This document shows, one piece after another, positions 1-5,305 of a stretch of DNA of 5,305 nt. Each line of letters opens with the position of its first letter. The first letter of the stretch is position 1. Below the pieces are notes generated by a model, which had not been told where the DNA came from, ran no database searches, and saw only the letters and a list, made by a program, of their open reading frames with translations. The DNA is from an uncultured Clostridia bacterium. Its GTDB lineage: Bacteria > Bacillota_A > Clostridia > Christensenellales > UBA3700. Both the position numbers and the translations under genes were made by a program. The stretch spans positions 1-5,305 of the forward strand of contig CAMNMY010000075.1 of NCBI GenBank assembly GCA_946545105.1. The letters are read 5' to 3'.

Positions 1-576
1 TTCATATTGAGGGCCACCGAATTGCATATATACGCCCTCTTTTAAGTCAATTCCCATATCTTTAGCCACATCCTTTGCTATCTTAGATAGTTCAGCATCA
101 TATGCATGTGACATATCTGGAAATCTAGGTCCCAAAAAGTCAAAATTCTCACCCCTTAGCGGCGAAGCCACAAGCGAGCCAATTTGATCTTTAATCAACA
201 TAACAGTACCTGGTTGTCTAAAAGTAATACCACCAGATGCGTTAGTAATAATTAAGATTTCAGCGCCCATCATCTTCATTAATCTTATTGGCATTACTGC
301 ATCTTGTGCAGAATAACCTTCATAAAGATGAACTCTACCTCTCATTACTACGCATGGCACACCTTTTGCATACCCAAACGCATAAGCACCATCGTGTCCT
401 GGCACTGTACTTTTTGGCATACCTTCAATGCTGCCATATGGTAAATCGATTTTGCTGTCTAGGACATTTACCAATTTGCCTAGACCAGAGCCACTTACTA
501 TAGCGATTTTTGGCGTGAAATCTATTTGTTGTTTCAAAGAATATAACGCCAAATTTAGTTTTTCAATGTCATTCAT
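1..576 (-). CDS. Purine nucleoside phosphorylase, N-terminal 192 residues (3' end outside window)
   Basis: This enzyme cleaves purine nucleosides (usually inosine and guanosine) with phosphate to give free base and ribose-1-phosphate, a cytoplasmic purine salvage step. The fragment reads cleanly from ATG at 574-576. Motifs of the trimeric PNP/MTAP family appear in order: phosphate loop GSGLG (residues 29-33), VPGH with His61, RGRVHLYEGY (79-88) matching the phosphate-binding Arg-x-His-x-Tyr segment, TNASGGI (111-117), PLRGEN (139-144), GPRFPDMSHAYD (149-160), and GGPQYE (187-192) with the purine-site aromatic-Glu pair. The family is usually about 270 residues, so roughly 80 are missing at the window edge. 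The start is supported by an AGGGA-like ribosome site (586-590) 9 nt upstream. The usual DHIN segment reads DQIG (130-133), a mild divergence. The gene lies downstream of the ferredoxin gene but is separated from it by a terminator and its own promoter. Family assignment is firm; exact nucleoside preference is not shown by the sequence. Confidence 0.93.
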   Translation of the reverse strand, partial: MNDIEKLNLALYSLKQQIDFTPKIAIVSGSGLGKLVNVLDSKIDLPYGSIEGMPKSTVPGHDGAYAFGYAKGVPCVVMRGRVHLYEGYSAQDAVMPIRLMKMMGAEILIITNASGGITFRQPGTVMLIKDQIGSLVASPLRGENFDFLGPRFPDMSHAYDAELSKIAKDVAKDMGIDLKEGVYMQFGGPQYE

Positions 577-599
577 AATGTCTATTCCCTATTATGATA

Positions 600-628
600 A
601 TTGTATCACACATTTTATATTTGATAAA
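600..628 (-). promoter_or_regulatory. Predicted sigma-A promoter for the purine nucleoside phosphorylase gene
   Basis: Reading the minus strand, TTTATC (623-628) is followed after exactly 17 nt by TACAAT (600-605). A TG one base before the -10 makes it an extended -10 promoter, which compensates for the weak -35 (3 of 6 matches). Transcription would begin near 592 and leave a short leader before the ATG at 576. The position just after the ferredoxin terminator fits an independent transcript. This is predicted from sequence only. Confidence 0.55.
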
Positions 629-631
629 TAT

Positions 632-666
632 AAAAAAAAAGAAGAGCTCACCGCTCTTCCTTTTTT
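632..666 (-). terminator. Rho-independent terminator after the ferredoxin gene
   Basis: A perfect 7-bp inverted repeat (GAAGAGC at 641-647, GCTCTTC at 653-659) encloses a 5-nt loop. On the minus strand the stem is followed by nine T residues (632-640), a strong intrinsic terminator 26 nt past the ferredoxin stop. The complementary side also carries a T run (661-666), so the element could stop plus-strand transcripts too, although no plus-strand gene is visible here. Confidence 0.9.
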
Positions 667-691
667 ATCGAAGTTGACCCTCGTTATTCAA

Positions 692-862
692 CTAACCTTG
701 TGTGATAGCTGAAACTGGGCATTGTTCAGCGCAAGAACCGCAATCTAAACATGCATCTGCATCGATAACATATTTATCATCGCCTTCTGTGATAGCTGAA
801 ACTGGACATTGCTCAGCGCAAGATCCACACTTAATGCAATCATCACCAATAACGTATGCCAT
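692..862 (-). CDS. 2[4Fe-4S] clostridial-type ferredoxin, 56 residues
   Basis: A small soluble electron carrier of the bacterial 2[4Fe-4S] ferredoxin family, which shuttles low-potential electrons in the cytoplasm between anaerobic oxidoreductases (pyruvate:ferredoxin oxidoreductase and hydrogenase are typical partners, not shown here). The protein starts MAYVIGDDCIKC and ends SAITQG. It holds two Cx2Cx2CxxxCP motifs: Cys9, 12, 15, 19 and Cys38, 41, 44, 48. By family precedent cluster I uses the first three cysteines of motif 1 plus Cys48, and cluster II the first three of motif 2 plus Cys19. The length is normal for the family. The start has a strong ribosome site 8 nt upstream. The gene has its own predicted promoter and terminator, so it is probably a single-gene transcript, with possible read-through from ricT since no good terminator separates them. 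CGSCAEQCPVSAIT occurs twice, identically. The physiological partner is unknown. Confidence 0.96.
   Translation of the reverse strand: MAYVIGDDCIKCGSCAEQCPVSAITEGDDKYVIDADACLDCGSCAEQCPVSAITQG
701..742 (-). repeat. Direct repeat copy in ferredoxin gene (second cluster motif)
   Basis: This 42-nt segment matches 788-829 at 38 of 42 positions by direct comparison, at a period of 87 nt (29 codons). It encodes residues 41-54, CGSCAEQCPVSAIT. The four differences are synonymous. Confidence 0.9.
788..829 (-). repeat. Direct repeat copy in ferredoxin gene (first cluster motif)
   Basis: Partner of the copy at 701-742, encoding residues 12-25 with the same 14 amino acids. The two halves of such ferredoxins descend from an ancient duplication, but this level of nucleotide identity suggests later homogenisation. 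Confidence 0.9.
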
Positions 863-870
863 TTCTTAAT

Positions 871-877
871 TCTCCTT
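871..877 (-). promoter_or_regulatory. Ribosome binding site of the ferredoxin gene
   Basis: AAGGAGA on the minus strand lies 8 nt before the ATG at 860-862. It fixes the start of this short gene. Confidence 0.88.
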
Positions 878-895
878 TATAAATTTTGTATTTAT

Positions 896-924
896 ATATT
901 ACCACAAGTATTTGCTTGTGTAAA
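896..924 (-). promoter_or_regulatory. Predicted sigma-A promoter of the ferredoxin gene
   Basis: On the minus strand, TTTACA (919-924, 5 of 6 matches to the -35 consensus) and TAATAT (896-901, 4 of 6) are separated by 17 nt, with TG one base before the -10. The start would be near 889, giving a leader of about 26 nt that contains the AAGGAGA site. It lies in the 72-nt gap after ricT. The spacer is mostly filled by a perfect dyad (903-920). Confidence 0.65.
903..920. promoter_or_regulatory. Candidate operator dyad in the ferredoxin promoter
   Basis: Perfect inverted repeat CACAAG-N6-CTTGTG (arms 903-908 and 915-920). It occupies the -35/-10 spacer and touches the last two bases of the -35 box. 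A repressor bound here would block RNA polymerase. It does not match a regulator motif I can name confidently. It could also form a weak 6-bp hairpin at the end of the ricT transcript, but no T run follows on the minus strand. Confidence 0.4.
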
Positions 925-934
925 TAAACATAAT

Positions 935-1804
935 TTATTTATTCTCAGGTAATTCGTCGCTATCATCTTGAGAATCTTGTTCTTGTTCTTGAGGTTGATT
1001 TCCCATAACAAATTCGCCAATTTGATAATACTTTTCAACGATTGAATCTTCTATTTGTACTTGGGCAAAAATTCTCTCTCTTAGTACATCTACATTTATA
1101 ACCTTAGCCATTCCATCGTCTGTTCTTACTTGAGAGTTAACCTTTGGTAGCTTCTTTAGAGTTTGCGCATAGAACTCATTTTCAAATCTTAAGCAGCACA
1201 TTAATTTACCGCAAATACCGCTTACACTTGTAGGATTTAGCGAGATGTTTTGATTTTTTGCCATCTTGATTGTAGATTTTTCACATACACCTGGGCATCT
1301 AATACAACAACATTCTTGTCCGCACATACCCATTGCGCCACGTAAAACTACATCATCCTTTTCATATACTTGTCTTAATTCAATTCTTGTTCTAAGTTCA
1401 CTTGCTAAGTCTTTTACAAGTTCTCTAAAGTCTACTCTTCCATCCGCAGTAAAGTTGAACAACACCTTTGATCTATCGAAAGAATATTCAGCATTGATAA
1501 GCTTCATTTTCAAATCATGCTTATCTACTTTAGCTTGGCAAACCTTTAAAGCCTTTTCATTCTTAACTTGATTTTCTTCGTATTGTCTCTTATCTTTAGC
1601 ATCTGCTTTTCTTATAACATCCTTTAGAGGATTTTTTATCTCCTCTTCTGGGACTTCAGTATTCTTTTGAGATATAAATGCGTATTCTTGTCCTCTAACA
1701 GTTTCAACAATAACGCCATCTCCAACATTGAACTCAATTCCTTTTGGTCCAAAATAATATACCTTTCCGCTATTTGCGAATTTTACACCTACTATAATTG
1801 GCAT
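935..1804 (-). CDS. ricT: RicT/YaaT-like PSP1 domain protein
   Basis: This 289-residue protein belongs to the PSP1/YaaT family. In Bacillus subtilis RicT works with RicA and RicF in a cytoplasmic complex that carries [4Fe-4S] clusters and promotes RNase Y-dependent mRNA maturation, affecting sporulation, competence and biofilm formation; that role is inferred here from homology. Family signatures are RTRIELRQV (138-146), the cysteine segment GMCGQECCC (159-167), STIKMAKNQNISLNPT (177-192) and SGICGKLMCCLRFENE (195-210). The cysteines expected as cluster ligands (161, 166, 167, 198, 203) are present, with additional Cys165, 170, 174 and 204. Residues 51-100 are charged and helical, and the tail from about 267 is acidic, Gln-rich and probably disordered. 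The start codon lies within the end of holB, 13 nt overlapping, and has a strong GGAGGT site. The order tmk, holB, ricT matches Bacillus. Genes for RicA and RicF are not in the window, as expected, since they are usually elsewhere. Confidence 0.94.
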   Translation of the reverse strand: MPIIVGVKFANSGKVYYFGPKGIEFNVGDGVIVETVRGQEYAFISQKNTEVPEEEIKNPLKDVIRKADAKDKRQYEENQVKNEKALKVCQAKVDKHDLKMKLINAEYSFDRSKVLFNFTADGRVDFRELVKDLASELRTRIELRQVYEKDDVVLRGAMGMCGQECCCIRCPGVCEKSTIKMAKNQNISLNPTSVSGICGKLMCCLRFENEFYAQTLKKLPKVNSQVRTDDGMAKVINVDVLRERIFAQVQIEDSIVEKYYQIGEFVMGNQPQEQEQDSQDDSDELPENK

Positions 1805-2763
1805 TTAAATTTTACCTCCAATATATCCATTAATAATTGATATAAAGCGCCTTCTGCATCACAGAAGTTTTCAGCTTTTTGCTTTGTATCAAGAATTAAA
1901 TCCTCAACATTAACCAATGTTGCCATATTATATTTATCACTTATTTGTTTTATTGTATCATCAACATCTGTATTGATACCTGATTTATATTCTACTACTT
2001 GTTTTAAAACAATTTCAAAGGCATCTAGATATTGCTCTAACATTTCACACTTTTCTTTAACTGTCTTTTTTGTTCTTAATGGTACTCTAGACACTATCTC
2101 CAAAAGTCCACTTGATCTTTCCATATCATGGAAGATGTTAAGCATAGTATTATAACAGCTAATGAAATTTGTATTATCTATGATTCCTATTGCTTTTGTT
2201 AAAGATCCTTCAGCAAAAGCGATCGCTTTATCTATAACATAATCATCATATTTATAAGATAATGCATCTCTAAGCTCTTTATTTGTAAATGGATCTAAAG
2301 TAAGTTTTGTTGCTCTTGATCTAATAGTATCTAAAACAGAAGTAATCTTTGTTACGCCCATTATAAATACTGTATCTTTTGCAGGCTCTTCAATTAATTT
2401 TAATAATCTATTTTGCTCACGTTGTGCTATCTCTTGGAAATCTTCAATAAGAGCTACTTTTAATTTCCCTTCTGTAACCGTATAGCATCTTGGGATAAAG
2501 TCCTTAATTCCTTGAGCCAAAAGCGAATCTGGAATAATTAGAGATGGATGCAATCCTGATTCTACACTTCTACATGTCTTACAAAAACCACAATCATCAT
2601 TTTCGCATAATAACATTCTTGCGATTAATCTACAAAGATTTCTACAAGCAATCTCATCTTCTGAGATAATCATAATACAATGACTTAAAGAACCTCTCTT
2701 TGCTTCTTCTTTTAGCGTTGTATATATTCTCGTTTGCTTTAGTAGATCTTCGTATTCAATCAT
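1792..2763 (-). CDS. holB: DNA polymerase III delta' subunit (clamp loader)
   Basis: HolB is the delta' subunit of the clamp loader, which opens and places the sliding beta clamp on primed DNA with the tau and delta subunits. The 323 residues have the AAA+ layout of the family: a degenerate P-loop region (33-41, no GxxxxGK[ST]), a zinc module with Cys53, 58, 61 and 64, a Walker B-like strand KVALIEDFQEI (102-112), NRLLKLIEEP (118-127), a sensor-1 strand TVFIMGVT (131-138) and TIRSRA (146-151), corresponding to the SRC motif with its arginine finger kept as Arg150 but Cys changed to Ala. A lost P-loop is normal for delta', which does not hydrolyse ATP. The C-terminal 150 residues are helical and weakly conserved, as usual for the collar domain. 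The start overlaps the tmk stop as TAATG, and the only ribosome site is a GAGGGCGG stretch (2776-2783) about 12 nt away inside tmk, so translation is probably coupled. The 3' end overlaps ricT. Confidence 0.93.
   Translation of the reverse strand: MIEYEDLLKQTRIYTTLKEEAKRGSLSHCIMIISEDEIACRNLCRLIARMLLCENDDCGFCKTCRSVESGLHPSLIIPDSLLAQGIKDFIPRCYTVTEGKLKVALIEDFQEIAQREQNRLLKLIEEPAKDTVFIMGVTKITSVLDTIRSRATKLTLDPFTNKELRDALSYKYDDYVIDKAIAFAEGSLTKAIGIIDNTNFISCYNTMLNIFHDMERSSGLLEIVSRVPLRTKKTVKEKCEMLEQYLDAFEIVLKQVVEYKSGINTDVDDTIKQISDKYNMATLVNVEDLILDTKQKAENFCDAEGALYQLLMDILEVKFKCQL
1814..1819 (-). promoter_or_regulatory. Ribosome binding site of ricT inside holB
   Basis: GGAGGT on the minus strand, 9 nt before the ricT ATG (1802-1804), lies inside the last codons of holB. 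It decides the ricT start and indicates independent ribosome loading despite the gene overlap. Confidence 0.88.
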
Positions 2764-3389
2764 TATTTTATATATCCGCCCTCTCTTAGATATGCTTTAA
2801 TCTTAGCTTGAGTTGTGAACTTATCTGAAGATGCGTCTATACAAACAATTCTTTTTGGATTACGCTTAGCAGCTAATTTGTATCCATCATATACTTTTTG
2901 ATGGAAGTCAAAATTCTCTTGTTCTAATCTATCATTCTTGTCTGCGCCACCCTTTCTTTCGAAAGCATCCTTTGGATTTAAATCTAAAAATATTGTTAAA
3001 TCTGGTTCTACACCATTACAAGCTAATTTGTTTAATTGTTCAACATAATCTGCGCCTAAACCTCTTGCGATTCCTTGGTATGCAAATGTTGAATCTATAA
3101 ATCTATCACAAATAACCGTCTTGCCTTCTTCTAATGCAGGACGAATAACTTCATTAATCAATTGTGCACGTGCAGCACAATATAACAAAGTTTCACATTC
3201 ATTTGTCATATTCTTATTCTTTGTATCTAATATAATTTTTCTAATATCTTCTGAGATATCTGTACCACCTGGTTCTCTTAGGAATACGCAATCTTGATTT
3301 GTATTCAACAAATACTCTTTCAAGAATCTAACTTGCGTAGACTTGCCAACTCCTTCACAACCTTCAAATGTAATAAACTTTCCTTTCAT
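2763..3389 (-). CDS. tmk: Thymidylate kinase (dTMP kinase)
   Basis: This enzyme phosphorylates dTMP to dTDP with ATP, an essential cytoplasmic step towards dTTP. The 208 residues match the normal family length. Visible motifs are the P-loop GCEGVGKST (10-18), REPGGT (38-43), the DRF motif (95-97) followed by Ser100 and TFAYQG (101-106) for dTMP binding, FLDLNP (134-139), and a LID segment ending NDRLEQENFDFH (152-163), followed by KVYDGY (165-170). The P-loop has Cys-Glu where many homologs have Pro-Glu or a small residue plus Asp, which looks harmless. The start at 3387-3389 has a GGTG stretch 6 nt upstream and lies 13 nt after the stop of the decarboxylase-family gene. It overlaps holB by one base. 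In Bacillus subtilis a yaaO-type decarboxylase gene also precedes tmk, so the neighbourhood is conserved, but the small genes yaaQ and yaaR that follow tmk there are absent here. Confidence 0.97.
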   Translation of the reverse strand: MKGKFITFEGCEGVGKSTQVRFLKEYLLNTNQDCVFLREPGGTDISEDIRKIILDTKNKNMTNECETLLYCAARAQLINEVIRPALEEGKTVICDRFIDSTFAYQGIARGLGADYVEQLNKLACNGVEPDLTIFLDLNPKDAFERKGGADKNDRLEQENFDFHQKVYDGYKLAAKRNPKRIVCIDASSDKFTTQAKIKAYLREGGYIK

Positions 3390-3402
3390 ATTTTCACCAC
3401 GC

Positions 3403-4656
3403 CTATTTTAACACAGGCACTTTGCCGTTTACAAGACCAAGCAAATGTCCTTTATGCTCATTTAAGATATTAATATCTTCTTTCTTTATTATTTGTCCTC
3501 TTTGAATTATTGGAATAGATGGAGGATAAATGCATATTTGCGCATTAGAAATATATCCTTCAGCTTCTTCAATTTCTACATAGGAAGGCACCCTTCCGTT
3601 GATTGATTCAAATTCTACTTCTGCTTGCTTAGAAGTTTTGGTTTTTAGTTTAATTGGTTCTATTTCATCAATTGCTTTTTCAAGCAAGGAAACCTTGTCT
3701 ATATTAAATGGAGTAACTATAAATACTAATTTGTTATCTATAGCCATCTCTACATCAAAGCCCTTCTCATGAAGTTTATGCGCTATATCTAAAGCATCAT
3801 CTTCATTTGTATTTATAACCAATCTAGATATATCATCAACCTTCTCTATTGTATATCTAGAAAATTTGCCGTTATATTTATCTATTGTATTTTTAATACT
3901 TTCGTACAAGGCTTGGCCTTGTTCTTCCATATATGCACGAGCTAGATCCATTGAAGCCATCAATAAATAAGATGGTGATGTTGAATGCATAATAGAACGA
4001 ATATATTTAAGATGGTTATATAACTCATCTGAATTTACATTTAATATAGCTGAACCAGTTTGAGCTGGCATTGTTTTATGCATACTTGAAAAGACAATAT
4101 CTGCTTTTGGATATTCAGGTAATACATTAGAATATACAAAGTGAGCACCATGAGCAGCATCCACAATAACTAGTTTTGCGCCTATTTCATTAATACGTTG
4201 CAAACATTTGGTTTGCCCAAAATAATTAGGTGATGTTGTGAAAATTGCCACATCTGTATTGCTTTTTTTGATTCTATCTTCCAATTTTTCAATGCTATCA
4301 AAGGCTTCGTATTCCATCTGATATAAGTTTAATCCATTATAAAAAGATGAATGCATATCGCCAAGCGCAACTATCTTAAGCCCTAACATCTTAGCAAGAT
4401 AAATAGACATATGCATACATATAGTTGACCCTTGAGTAACCATCAACGAATGCTTATACCCATATACTCTTGCAATTTCATTTTCAGCATCCAAAATCAC
4501 TGAAGATGATGACAATAGATTGTCCATACCTTCTATTTCTGTTATGTCTAACTTGTTTGCTTTAAACTCAAAAAAATCATTTCCACTATGACCAGGCATG
4601 TGGAATCTTGCTTTTTCATTGAGATTTAAAATTTTAGAATATAAAGGTGTGTACAT
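3403..4656 (-). CDS. PLP-dependent Orn/Lys/Arg decarboxylase family protein (YaaO-like, divergent)
   Basis: This is a fold-type I PLP enzyme of the Orn/Lys/Arg decarboxylase (group III) family, which normally makes a polyamine or diamine from a basic amino acid. Recognisable landmarks are HMPGH (19-23), DITEIEGMDNL (37-47), QGST (75-78), His102 in the position of the PLP-stacking His, TSPNYFG (141-147), VDAAHGAHF (165-173) with Asp166 as the likely PLP-nitrogen partner, SSMHKTMP (190-197) with Lys194 as the Schiff-base lysine, and STSPSYLLMASMD (225-237). The C-terminal part keeps YPPSIPII (377-384). At 417 residues it is shorter than the usual 470-490. Several family-typical residues differ: PGHK reads PGHS, RNxHKS reads GDMHSS, NGST reads QGST, and the PxG after the DNL segment is Ser-rich. 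Substrate is therefore uncertain. The N-terminus aligns well at this ATG, but no Shine-Dalgarno site precedes it. It heads the tmk-holB-ricT unit. Confidence 0.85.
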   Translation of the reverse strand: MYTPLYSKILNLNEKARFHMPGHSGNDFFEFKANKLDITEIEGMDNLLSSSSVILDAENEIARVYGYKHSLMVTQGSTICMHMSIYLAKMLGLKIVALGDMHSSFYNGLNLYQMEYEAFDSIEKLEDRIKKSNTDVAIFTTSPNYFGQTKCLQRINEIGAKLVIVDAAHGAHFVYSNVLPEYPKADIVFSSMHKTMPAQTGSAILNVNSDELYNHLKYIRSIMHSTSPSYLLMASMDLARAYMEEQGQALYESIKNTIDKYNGKFSRYTIEKVDDISRLVINTNEDDALDIAHKLHEKGFDVEMAIDNKLVFIVTPFNIDKVSLLEKAIDEIEPIKLKTKTSKQAEVEFESINGRVPSYVEIEEAEGYISNAQICIYPPSIPIIQRGQIIKKEDINILNEHKGHLLGLVNGKVPVLK

Positions 4657-4665
4657 ATTGATTAC

Positions 4666-4695
4666 AAATAAAGCAGCCCGTTTTCGAGCTGCTTT
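4666..4695 (-). terminator. Intrinsic terminator after lysS
   Basis: An 11-bp hairpin with an AAAA loop pairs 4670-4680 with 4685-4695. One pair is G-U only when read as minus-strand RNA (it is an A-C mismatch on the plus strand), which points to function on the minus strand. An interrupted T tract (TTTATTTGT) follows. It begins 6 nt past the lysS stop and its stem ends only 13 nt before the ATG of the decarboxylase-family gene. Transcription of that gene must therefore either read through or start from a promoter I cannot identify. Confidence 0.8.
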
Positions 4696-4701
4696 AATAT
4701 T

Positions 4702-5305
4702 TTATTTAATTGGTTTCATTGTTGGGAATAATAAAACATCTCTAATACTTGGTTGATCTGTAAATAGCATAATCAATCTATCTACACCGATTCCCAAACC
4801 GCCTGTTGGAGGCAATCCGTACATTAGAGCATTTACATAATCCTCATCCATCATTTGAGCTTCATCGTCGCCCTTTTCTCTTTCTTTAACTTGTGCTAAG
4901 AATCTATTCTTTTGATCGATTGGGTCATTTAATTCTGAGAATGCATTACCCATTTCTCTTGCACACATAAAGAATTCAAATCTTTCTGTTAAACGTGGAT
5001 CTGATGGTTTACGCTTAGCAAGTGGAGAAACTTCTACTGGATAATCTAAGATGAATGTTGGTTGAACTAAATGTTCTTCAACTTTTTGATCATATACTTC
5101 GTATAATAATCTACCCCAAGTTGTATCATCCTTAAATTCAACGCCAGCCTTCTTCGCTGCATCCTTGAAATCTTCTACATTATCTGATGATGCAAAGTCG
5201 ATGCCTACATATTCTTTAACAGCTTCGATCATTGTCATCTTCTTCCAAGGAGCTGTTAAATCTAATTCAACGCCTTGGTATGTAATCTTCTTATTACCAT
5301 CGCAA
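4702..5305 (-). CDS. lysS: Lysyl-tRNA synthetase, class II, C-terminal 200 residues (5' end outside window)
   Basis: LysS joins lysine to tRNA-Lys with ATP in the cytoplasm. The window holds only the last 200 residues of a family that is usually near 500, so the OB-fold tRNA-binding domain and catalytic motifs 1 and 2 lie outside. The frame runs open to the right edge, so the Met at 5236-5238 is internal, not a start. Visible conserved segments (numbered within the fragment) are [16 protein letters not shown] (7-22), [13 protein letters not shown] (85-97), [17 protein letters not shown] (115-131), and class II motif 3, [10 protein letters not shown] (168-177), whose Arg176 is the ATP-binding arginine. 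It ends [15 protein letters not shown], typical of bacterial LysS. The segment EFFMCARE has Met-Cys where Asn-Gly is common. A terminator follows directly, so lysS is the last gene of an upstream transcript. Confidence 0.97.
   Translation of the reverse strand, partial: CDGNKKITYQGVELDLTAPWKKMTMIEAVKEYVGIDFASSDNVEDFKDAAKKAGVEFKDDTTWGRLLYEVYDQKVEEHLVQPTFILDYPVEVSPLAKRKPSDPRLTERFEFFMCAREMGNAFSELNDPIDQKNRFLAQVKEREKGDDEAQMMDEDYVNALMYGLPPTGGLGIGVDRLIMLFTDQPSIRDVLLFPTMKPIK

Noticed and set aside
288..712. Two overlapping plus-strand open frames (288-503 and 428-712)
   Set aside because: They lie antisense to the purine nucleoside phosphorylase gene and run through a promoter and terminator. The translations show no recognisable motif, and no ribosome site supports them.
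903..920. The dyad read as a transcription terminator of ricT
   Set aside because: The stem is only 6 bp and no T run follows on the minus strand; its place inside a good promoter makes an operator more plausible.
1266..1571. Plus-strand open frame antisense to ricT
   Set aside because: The opposite strand encodes a clearly conserved RicT segment; the frame is a by-product of its codon use.
1973..2155. Plus-strand open frame antisense to holB
   Set aside because: Short, Ser/Thr-rich, no motif, and fully inside a recognised gene.
1792..2763. Loss of the Walker A motif in HolB as a sign of inactivation
   Set aside because: Delta' subunits commonly lack a working P-loop; the zinc module and the Arg of the SRC motif are intact.
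4638..4667. Promoter-like TTGTAA, 18 nt, TATATT at the start of the decarboxylase-family gene
   Set aside because: Transcription would begin inside the coding region, past the aligned N-terminus. It might serve tmk, but both boxes are imperfect in an AT-rich stretch where such matches are common.
5236..5238. Possible start codon for a 178-residue protein
   Set aside because: The frame stays open to the window edge and the upstream residues ([16 protein letters not shown]) are conserved LysS sequence, so this Met is internal.

Overview
The window is an AT-rich stretch of a low-GC, probably anaerobic Bacillota genome, most likely from the class Clostridia. The evidence is the codon use, the strong Shine-Dalgarno sites, a clostridial-type 2[4Fe-4S] ferredoxin and the tmk-holB-ricT gene cluster typical of Gram-positive bacteria. 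Every gene lies on the minus strand, so transcription runs from high to low coordinates. I see no mobile element, CRISPR array, tRNA or rRNA.

In transcription order the layout is: the 3' part of lysS (class II lysyl-tRNA synthetase, cut by the right edge) and its hairpin terminator; a divergent, short PLP-dependent Orn/Lys/Arg decarboxylase-family gene; tmk (thymidylate kinase); holB (DNA polymerase III delta' subunit); ricT/yaaT (PSP1 domain, Fe-S protein); a promoter with an embedded dyad; a 56-residue ferredoxin gene and its terminator; a further promoter; and the 5' part of a purine nucleoside phosphorylase gene, cut by the left edge.

The four genes from the decarboxylase to ricT form one tight unit: a 13-nt gap, then a TAATG stop/start overlap, then a 13-nt coding overlap. 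They are probably co-transcribed and translationally coupled. tmk and holB supply dTTP synthesis and the replicative clamp loader. RicT belongs to the complex that adjusts RNase Y-dependent mRNA maturation in Bacillus. The ferredoxin and the phosphorylase each seem to have their own promoter.

This is mainly housekeeping DNA and I do not see a clear new system. The points most worth a second look are: the decarboxylase homolog, which departs from family-typical residues and has a terminator hairpin but no visible Shine-Dalgarno site just before its start; a near-perfect 42-nt duplication inside the ferredoxin gene; a perfect dyad between the -35 and -10 boxes of the ferredoxin promoter; and extra cysteines in the RicT cluster region.
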